From positions 1 through 14,051 of the forward strand of contig CAZZBZ010000077.1 in assembly GCA_964653025.1 (NCBI GenBank): DNA of 14,051 nt, given 5' to 3'. The position numbers were made by a program, and so were the translations under genes. Below are positions 5,200 through 10,764 of this stretch, piece by piece. The stretch is from JABWAM01 sp964653025 (GTDB lineage Bacteria > Verrucomicrobiota > Verrucomicrobiia > JABWAM01). Numbering within the stretch: position 1 is the first letter of the stretch; every line of letters starts with the position of its first letter. The notes below the pieces were generated by a model that saw only the letters and a list, made by a program, of their open reading frames with translations, was not told the origin of the DNA and searched no databases.

Positions 5200-8091
5200 A
5201 TGCCCATGAGCTTTCCAACCCAGGCTCTCAAACACGCAAGGTTCGCCGCCGCACTGCTGGCTGCCTTGGCCCTCGCACCCCTCCCCGCTCGCGCGGTGAC
5301 CAACGTCTGGAGCGGTACCGGTGCGAATGCCAACTGGACCACGGTGGGCAACTGGACGAACAACGCCACCCCCGGTTCCGCCGACACGGTGATGTTCATC
5401 GTCACCAACTACCCCTCCACTTTCGCGACGACCCTCAACGGCGACAAGACGATCTCCTCTCTCGTGCTTGCCACGTCCAACGGCGTGACGATCAGCGGCA
5501 GCACCCTCACGCTCGGGAGCGGGCTCCTCAACCGCACCACCTCCTCGCAATCGAACCAGATCATCAACAGCGCCCTCACTCTCGGGGCTGATGGGGTGTT
5601 CATCATCAACGGCCTGGCCCACTACCGCACGAACCTCCTCATCAACGGCTCGATCGGCGAGAGCGGTGGCTCGCGTTCGCTCGCCATAGCCGGCGCCCGC
5701 CTGCTGCACCTGATGGGGAGCAATACCTTCACGGGGAGCCTGACCATTACGAACACCGCGGGAGTCGTGGTCGGGGGCACGAACGCGGCCTCCTCGGTCA
5801 CGGTCGGTAACGCGGCCGGTGCGGGCAGCCTCCTGCAGGTGGCCGGCGATTACGCCCTCGGAAATGGAACCCTCGTCCTCAACACGAACGCGTTCATCTC
5901 TGGCTACGGCGCTTCCCGCATGGTCGGCAACGCGGTGACCGCCAACGGCAACTTCACCGTCGGCCCGACCACCGTGGCGGGCGTCGGTGGCGGACTGGGC
6001 CTCACCTTCACCAATCTCCTCACGCTCAACGCGAGCCTCTCCATCAGCAACGCGCTCGGTAACGACAACGAGACCGCGTTCTTCGCCGGCGGGATCGGCG
6101 ATGGCGGGGCGGGGCGAAGCCTCACCTTGAACGCCGCCGGCGCCAAACGACGGCTGATGCTGACGAACAGCACCTACACGGGCGCCACGGTCATCAACAA
6201 CGGTTACCTGCTCATGTCGGGCACGAACGCCACCTCCTCCGTGGCGGTGAACTCCGGCGCCACGCTGGTCTTCCTCACCGACAACCCGTTCAGCGCCGGC
6301 ACGATGATCACGGCGAGCAATGCCACCCTGACCTCGAGCAACAGCCATTCCTTTTCCAGCCCGGTCACCTTTACCGGGACGACCAACACCCACAGCGGCA
6401 CCGGCAACCTGACCTTCAACGGGGTCGTGACGATGGCCACCAGCATGGTCTTCATGGCCAGCGGAGGCAACGCCGTGGACGGATTCGCCTTCGCCTCCAA
6501 CGTGGTGGAAACCCTGCCGGGCAGCAGCCTGACCCTCGGCGGCGGCACCCGCAGCCTCCTCCTCTTGGGTAGCAACAGCTATTCGGGGGGCACCTATGTC
6601 TCTTCCACCGCGAGGCTGATCATCGGAAACAACAAGGCATTGGGAACCGGCACCCTCTACGCCCAGGCTGCGGCCGGCATCACCACCCTCGCCTGGACCA
6701 ACAGCCCCACGGTCGCCAACGCCATCCAGATGCAGCACACAAACCTCTTGAGTGGGTTGAGCATCGGCGGAAACCAGATCGTGTTCAATGGCCCGGTCAC
6801 CATGACCACGAACGTGGTGCTCAACCTGAACTCCACCATCTCGGCCAACGACGACGCCTCCGCCCCTGTTTTTGCCGGCGGGTTTAACGACAACGGCAAC
6901 AACTTCTCGCTGACCGTCCTCGGCTCCAATGACCGTTTTCTCATCTTCTCCAACGCGAGCAGCTATGGGGGCGGCACGTTCATCCTGAACGGTCTGCTCA
7001 AACTGGGCGGCCACAACGCCCTCCCGACTGCCGGCGCGCTGGCCGTGAACGGCCCACAGGACCTCAAAAATGGCTTCTCCCTCAGCAACTTCAACCAGAC
7101 GGTGGGGAGCCTGAGCGGGACCGGGGTCGTGCAGTTGTTTTCCGGCACGCTCACCGTAGGGGATGCCACCGACAGCACTTTCAGCGGCTTCATGAACGGC
7201 ACCGGTTTCCTCGTCAAGCAAGGGAGCGGAACCTTCACCCTCGGAGGCTCGAATGCCTACACGGGGGGAACGATCGTCAGCAACGGCACGCTCAGGCTGG
7301 GCGTGCAGACCGCCATTCTGAGCAACCGCGCCGTGACCGTCGCGGGCGGAAACTACGACCTCGGGGGCTTCGGCGCTGTGACCAACGGGACCGTGACCAT
7401 CTCCAGCGGGGCGATTTCCAACGGGACCTTGCTGAGTTCCTCCAATCTCCTCGCGACCGATTCCGGAACGATCTTCGCGAACCTCGCTGGCAACGGCGGG
7501 CTCATCAAGACGGGGACGGGCACCCTCTCGCTCAACGGCAACAGCAGCCAGGTCGGGGCCACGCGGGTTTCCAACGGGGTGCTGCGGGTCAACGGCGTGC
7601 TCAGCGGAACGGCGGGCCTCACCGTCGCCAGCAATGCGACGCTCGGGGGCACCGGGTCGGTGCGCGGCGTCAATATCGCCAACGGGGGCTGGCTGGCGCC
7701 GGGCAACAGCATCGGCACCCTCACCGTGAGCAACCTCACCCTGAACAGCGGTTCGCTCCTGAATTTCGAACTCGCCGCCACCAACGCCAGCGACCAGGTG
7801 ATCGACCTCGGCACGCTCACCCTGACGCAGATGCCCTTCTCCAACTTCGCGTTCACGACGAACGCCGGCTTCGGGGTCGGGACCTACACCCTCATCGACG
7901 CCGCCCTCCTCAGCGGGTCTTTCAATCCCGTCACCAACGAAAGCTTCTACGGGTATCTGGGAACGATCTCACTCGATGGCGCCAACAACGACCTGATCCT
8001 GAACGTCGCCCTGGCCATCCCCGAGCCCTCCGCCCTCGCGCTGTTGGCCCTCGGGGCGCTCCTCGCCCTCCGACGCTCCCGCCGCGCCTGA
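5200..8091 (+). CDS. PEP-CTERM sorting domain protein with autotransporter-type beta-strand repeats (1)
   Basis: 963 residues with no cysteine, rich in Asn, Thr, Ser and Gly. A signal peptide ends at about residue 32 (ALAPLPARA then VTNVWSG). The body is a row of beta-strand repeats of the kind seen in autotransporter passenger domains, for example SNTFTGSLTITN (about 174-185), NSTYTGATVINNGYLLM (about 323), SNSYSGGTYVSSTARL (about 458), SNAYTGGTIVSNGTLRL (about 684) and KTGTGTLSLNGNSSQVG (about 770). The C-terminus is IPEPSALALLALGALL followed by LALRRSRRA: Pro-Glu-Pro at 941-943, a membrane helix and a basic tail. This is the signal recognised by exosortase/EpsH-type sorting enzymes, so the mature protein is expected on or outside the cell envelope. 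There is no C-terminal beta-barrel, so it is not an autotransporter. The ATG at 5200 has a weak ribosome site and ATG 5206 is an alternative. Probably a structural surface protein; function unknown. Confidence 0.9.
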   Translation: MPMSFPTQALKHARFAAALLAALALAPLPARAVTNVWSGTGANANWTTVGNWTNNATPGSADTVMFIVTNYPSTFATTLNGDKTISSLVLATSNGVTISGSTLTLGSGLLNRTTSSQSNQIINSALTLGADGVFIINGLAHYRTNLLINGSIGESGGSRSLAIAGARLLHLMGSNTFTGSLTITNTAGVVVGGTNAASSVTVGNAAGAGSLLQVAGDYALGNGTLVLNTNAFISGYGASRMVGNAVTANGNFTVGPTTVAGVGGGLGLTFTNLLTLNASLSISNALGNDNETAFFAGGIGDGGAGRSLTLNAAGAKRRLMLTNSTYTGATVINNGYLLMSGTNATSSVAVNSGATLVFLTDNPFSAGTMITASNATLTSSNSHSFSSPVTFTGTTNTHSGTGNLTFNGVVTMATSMVFMASGGNAVDGFAFASNVVETLPGSSLTLGGGTRSLLLLGSNSYSGGTYVSSTARLIIGNNKALGTGTLYAQAAAGITTLAWTNSPTVANAIQMQHTNLLSGLSIGGNQIVFNGPVTMTTNVVLNLNSTISANDDASAPVFAGGFNDNGNNFSLTVLGSNDRFLIFSNASSYGGGTFILNGLLKLGGHNALPTAGALAVNGPQDLKNGFSLSNFNQTVGSLSGTGVVQLFSGTLTVGDATDSTFSGFMNGTGFLVKQGSGTFTLGGSNAYTGGTIVSNGTLRLGVQTAILSNRAVTVAGGNYDLGGFGAVTNGTVTISSGAISNGTLLSSSNLLATDSGTIFANLAGNGGLIKTGTGTLSLNGNSSQVGATRVSNGVLRVNGVLSGTAGLTVASNATLGGTGSVRGVNIANGGWLAPGNSIGTLTVSNLTLNSGSLLNFELAATNASDQVIDLGTLTLTQMPFSNFAFTTNAGFGVGTYTLIDAALLSGSFNPVTNESFYGYLGTISLDGANNDLILNVALAIPEPSALALLALGALLALRRSRRA

Positions 8092-8101
8092 GGCTTTGAA
8101 C

Positions 8102-9163
8102 ATGCATGGGCCAACGCCGTTGGCGCCGGGGAAGTTGTTTCGAGGAACGAAGATCGGCGCGGGCCGCGCCTCCCACAGACCAGGCACCATTGCTCTCGGT
8201 GTGGGAGGCGCGGCTCGCGCCGAAAGGAAGAGGGGAAGGTTGCGGGAGGCACACCTCGCACCGACCGGCCTGCCAGACACCAGCAGTCCTTTCGCATGCC
8301 TGGGCCCTTGGCCTCACGTTTCGCCTGCCCTCCGTACCTCGAAAAACGGAGGAGGGCGTCTCCCGTCTCGTTCCGCCGCTCCCCACTCCCCGCTCCCCGC
8401 TCCCCGCTCCTGCTTTACCCTCATCGAGCTGTTGGTCGTCGTCGCGATCATCGCGATCCTCGCCGCCCTCCTTCTTCCCGCGCTGAAGAACGCCCGCCGC
8501 GCCGCAAGGCGGACCGTCTGCACGAGCAACCTCCGCCAGATCGGCGCCGCCCTGCACATGTACGCCGGGGAGAACGAGGGCTGGCTTCCCCTCCCCACCT
8601 ACCGCTGGACCGCGGGCGGCTCCGGCGCCCTCATCCGCTGGGACGACCGTGCCGGGCTCGGTCGCCTCTGGCCCTCGTACCTCTCCAGCCCCGAGGTCTT
8701 CTTCTGCGCCGACCTCACCATCCCCAACCCGGGCGTCTACCCCAACAACCCCGGCATCTACCCCCTGAAACCGGTCGACGGCGCGAAGGCTTTCCTCGCC
8801 GCGGTGAAAACCTCGCCGCCCACCCCCTGCTGGTCCAGCTACTCCATGGCCAGCATGAACCAGGTTCCCGCCCCCGCGGACGCGAAGGTCACCGACCCGC
8901 TGCTCGTTCCGAACAACACCGCCGGCTACATCGCGGGGAAGCTGGACGCGAACCTCGCCCCCAACAACACCTACCGGCTGACCTTCCCGCTTGCCGCCTG
9001 CGTCCAGGACTGGGGGAGCGGCCGCGGCGGCCACGAAGGGATCCTCTCCATCGTGGTCTATGCCGATGGACGAACGGCCATCCTCCGCTTCAACTGGCGC
9101 TCCAACCCGACCTCCAACACGGTCTGGGAGGCATGGGGCGACTTCCTTCAGTTCGGCCGATGA
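8102..9163 (+). CDS. Prepilin-type N-terminal cleavage/methylation domain protein, start uncertain
   Basis: 353 residues from ATG 8102. The recognisable part begins at residue 105 with FTLIELLVVVAIIAIL, keeping the Glu at +5, then PALKNARRAARRTVCTSNLRQIGAALHMYA. This is the class III signal and helix typical of type II secretion/type IV pilin-like proteins. Near the C-terminus GHEGILSIVVYADG (His311, Asp322, Gly323) resembles the H-X9-DG motif with one extra residue. The residue before Phe is Cys instead of the usual Gly. Prepilin leaders are usually short and basic, yet 104 residues precede the motif here, encoded by a palindromic repeat pair (8154-8223) and five 7-bp repeats (8376-8410). 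Between these and the motif no in-frame start exists; a TTG at 8240 is another option. ATG 8102 follows TGAGG at the stop of PEP-CTERM protein 1 with 8-base spacing. The 5' end may be degraded or phase variable. Role unknown; such proteins are numerous in Verrucomicrobiota. Confidence 0.75.
   Translation: MHGPTPLAPGKLFRGTKIGAGRASHRPGTIALGVGGAARAERKRGRLREAHLAPTGLPDTSSPFACLGPWPHVSPALRTSKNGGGRLPSRSAAPHSPLPAPRSCFTLIELLVVVAIIAILAALLLPALKNARRAARRTVCTSNLRQIGAALHMYAGENEGWLPLPTYRWTAGGSGALIRWDDRAGLGRLWPSYLSSPEVFFCADLTIPNPGVYPNNPGIYPLKPVDGAKAFLAAVKTSPPTPCWSSYSMASMNQVPAPADAKVTDPLLVPNNTAGYIAGKLDANLAPNNTYRLTFPLAACVQDWGSGRGGHEGILSIVVYADGRTAILRFNWRSNPTSNTVWEAWGDFLQFGR
8154..8223. repeat. Inverted pair of 24-bp REP-like units (TGTRGGAG family, heads inward)
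   Basis: Unit 8154-8177 is the reverse complement of unit 8200-8223 at 23 of 24 positions. Each unit is TGTGGGAG-type sequence leading into a hairpin: GGCGCG-GGC-CGCGCC at 8156-8170 and GGCGCG-GCT-CGCGCC at 8207-8221. The spacer is 22 bp. The two units meet with their TGTGGG ends facing each other, the opposite of the pair at 13711-13786. The element falls inside the doubtful leader of the prepilin-like ORF, which argues that this stretch is really intergenic. Confidence 0.75.
8376..8410 (+). repeat. Tandem 7-bp repeat, five units, directly before the prepilin motif
   Basis: CCGCTCC occurs five times in a row (second unit CCACTCC). It ends one codon before the Phe of FTLIEL. Seven is not a multiple of three, so gain or loss of a unit shifts the upstream frame relative to the prepilin domain. 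Confidence 0.8.
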
Positions 9164-9230
9164 CCGGCTGTCGAAGATGGGCGTTTCTTGTCATTCCGAA
9201 GGGCGCCAACCTAAGGACCCTCTGCGCTGT

Positions 9231-9296
9231 AGACGGGGTCGTTGACCCCGTTCTGGCGGCGCACCCCCTTCCTGAATCCACGGCCTCAACGAGGCC
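9231..9296. repeat. Two hairpins with GTT/AAC loops in inverted orientation
   Basis: Hairpin 9231-9254 has arms AGACGGGGTC and GACCCCGTTCT (one bulge) around loop GTT. Hairpin 9282-9296 has arms GGCCTC and GAGGCC around loop AAC, so on the other strand it also reads TC-GTT-GA. They form an inverted pair about 27 bp apart in the 214-bp gap between the prepilin-like gene and the TIM-barrel gene. They are probably a second family of palindromic repeats and possibly a terminator for the upstream gene. I see no coding sequence in the gap. Confidence 0.55.
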
Positions 9297-9377
9297 ATCG
9301 ACAGACACACAAGTCACGGTCAGCCCTTGAGTTTTCGCCATTCCCTCAAAACCGCCACACACTGTCCCTCCCCGTCC

Positions 9378-10550
9378 ATGCTTCCCAAGCCACCCCTCCT
9401 CTGGGGCATCACCGACCAGAACACCGTCGCGCGCGACCACGAGTCCCCCGACCTCCGTTTCCAGGAGGAAAACGCGCGCCGCCACCGCGACCTCGGGTTC
9501 AACGTCCTCTCCTGGCACATGTATCTGGGGTACTGCCAGTTCCCCACCCGCGTCGGGACCATCGCCCCGCTCATCGACGACGCCAACCCGGAGCACCGCC
9601 GCATCGCCTGCCACAACGCGGGCCCCCGTTACCGCCACGAAGCGGAAATGGCCTGGCGCGAGATGATCCACCGCCACGATTGCATGGCCGAGGGCTCCCG
9701 CATCGCCCGCGCGCACGGCCTCGCCTTCGCCCCCTGCCTCCGGATGAACAACGAGTGGCATGCCTCCTGGGTCCTCCACTACCACCCGAACATGAAGTAC
9801 TGGGAGACCTTCTGGTGCCCGAAATTCTTCATGGACCACTCGGAGTACTGGTCGCGCCACAAGGATGGCAGCCCCGCCGGCGGCGGCATGGACTACTCCC
9901 ATCCCGAGGTCCGTGCGTACCGGCTCGCCATCTGCCGCGAGGTCATGGCCTACGGCCCCCGCCTCGACGCCCTCTTCCTCGACCTCCACCGCCATGCGCC
10001 GATGGTCTCCTATCCCGACCACGCGGTGGCCGCCTTCCGTCGGCGTTACGGGATCGACGTCCGCAAGATCGAGCCCCTCGACGCGGACGTCATGGACCCG
10101 CGATGGCACGCCCTCCGCGCGGGGTATTTCACCACGTTCATGCGCGCGTTCAGGAAGGCGCAGGCACGCCTCGCGCGCCGCGCCCCGATCGTCGTCCGCT
10201 GCGGGCCCACCTTCGAAAAGGCGCTCCACGAGGGCGCCGATCTTCGCGCCTGGTTCAAGGAGGGCCTCGTGGACGTCCTCATGCTCGAGGAACACGGCCC
10301 AGGGAGCCTCGCCGGCTCGATCTCGCTGGCCCCCGTGATCCGGGAAGCCTCCCGCGCCGGCGTCCGGGTCATGGGCGCGTTCGCGAACCCCACCTTCGTT
10401 CAGAAAACCCCCTGGAAGCGACTTGCTCGAATCATGGACCGCTGGATGGAGGACGGCGCGGCCGGCGTGGCCTTCTACGAGTCCAGTCGCGTCGTCGCCC
10501 TCGGGAAGCTCCGCAAGCACCTCGCGGCATGGGTGCACACCGCGGGTTGA
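9378..10550 (+). CDS. Glycosyl-hydrolase-like TIM-barrel protein, unclassified
   Basis: 390 residues from ATG 9378; an upstream TTG at 9327 would add 17 residues. No signal peptide is visible, so it is probably cytoplasmic. The layout suggests a (beta/alpha)8 barrel. LLWGITDQN (8-16) looks like the first strand, followed by GFNVLSWHMYLGY (40-52), LAFAPCLRMNNEWH (115-128), MDYSHPEVRAYRL (171-183), DALFLDLHRHAPMV (197-210), VDVLMLEEHGPG (298-309) and GVAFYES (363-369). The segment 'DY-HPEVR ... D-LFLDL' resembles the strand 3-4 region of GHL/GH10-like hydrolases ('D--NPEVR ... DGIHLD'). Asp202 and Glu304/305 are the best catalytic candidates. This assignment comes from pattern only and the substrate is unknown. 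Neighbouring genes on the same strand are surface-protein genes, and no ribosome site is evident. Confidence 0.75.
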   Translation: MLPKPPLLWGITDQNTVARDHESPDLRFQEENARRHRDLGFNVLSWHMYLGYCQFPTRVGTIAPLIDDANPEHRRIACHNAGPRYRHEAEMAWREMIHRHDCMAEGSRIARAHGLAFAPCLRMNNEWHASWVLHYHPNMKYWETFWCPKFFMDHSEYWSRHKDGSPAGGGMDYSHPEVRAYRLAICREVMAYGPRLDALFLDLHRHAPMVSYPDHAVAAFRRRYGIDVRKIEPLDADVMDPRWHALRAGYFTTFMRAFRKAQARLARRAPIVVRCGPTFEKALHEGADLRAWFKEGLVDVLMLEEHGPGSLAGSISLAPVIREASRAGVRVMGAFANPTFVQKTPWKRLARIMDRWMEDGAAGVAFYESSRVVALGKLRKHLAAWVHTAG

Positions 10551-10560
10551 GGAGGATGCC

Positions 10561-10584
10561 TGGAGGAGCCGCTGCCAGCGGCGA
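10561..10584 (+). repeat. Single 24-bp REP-like unit (TGTRGGAG family)
   Basis: The unit starts TGGAGGAG, followed by hairpin arms GCCGCTG and CAGCGGC and the ending GA. It differs at one position from the unit on the right at 13763-13786 (read in reverse) and at two from that at 13711-13734. It lies 10 bp after the stop of the TIM-barrel gene and is the only unpaired copy. The motif GCGAAGAA follows it, as it also does inside the 13711-13786 pair. It may serve as a transcript 3'-end hairpin. Confidence 0.7.
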
Positions 10585-10654
10585 CTCGTCGCCCGCGAAG
10601 AACCAGAGAATCATCTCCCTGCCTGGGTCCGGTCCTCGGCCTGACTCCTGAAAA

Positions 10655-10676
10655 GCGTTCAATAAGTGTTCATTTT
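10655..10676 (+). promoter_or_regulatory. Two 11-bp direct repeats upstream of PEP-CTERM protein 2, candidate operator
   Basis: GCGTTCAATAA (10655) is followed immediately by GTGTTCATTTT (10666). The GYGTTCA core recurs after one helical turn, and the block ends 27 bp before the -35 box at 10704, a classic activator position. The motif is related to the GTGTnMA repeats at 4921-4964. A 7-bp inverted repeat CTGAAAA/TTTTCAG (10648-10679) encloses the block. Confidence 0.4.
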
Positions 10677-10703
10677 CAGTCCTTCAAGAGGATCCCTTTC
10701 GCC

Positions 10704-10733
10704 TTGACTTGGCCCATCCCCTTCGCCTAGGTT
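10704..10733 (+). promoter_or_regulatory. Candidate promoter of PEP-CTERM protein 2
   Basis: TTGACT (10704-10709), an 18-base spacer and TAGGTT (10728-10733) give a start site near 10740 and a leader of about 25 bases to ATG 10765. The -10 match is weak (3/6) but the -35 is strong. Confidence 0.4.
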
Positions 10734-10764
10734 GACACCGGTTTCTGTCCACCAGCGAGGCGCC

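Noticed and set aside
4951..7221. Very long minus-strand open frame (over 1200 codons) continuing upstream of the alpha/beta hydrolase
   Set aside because: The part beyond about 4950 is antisense to PEP-CTERM protein 1, has no domain character and is typical of GC-rich shadow frames; the signal peptide at 4905 marks the real N-terminus.
8376..8410. CRISPR array or other spacer-repeat structure
   Set aside because: The units are 7 bp and directly tandem with no spacers. The palindromic pairs elsewhere are also not regularly spaced, and there are no cas genes.
9187..9222. Stretch TCATTCCGAAGGGCG and following bases that recall widespread intergenic repeats in other bacteria
   Set aside because: Only one copy is visible in the window and it forms no convincing hairpin, so I could not support it as a feature.
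9090..10651. Overlapping long frames on both strands around the TIM-barrel gene (9242-10651 plus, 9090-10538 minus)
   Set aside because: Their translations are Arg/Pro/Gly-rich shadows without recognisable domains, whereas the 9378 frame has barrel-like motifs and normal composition.
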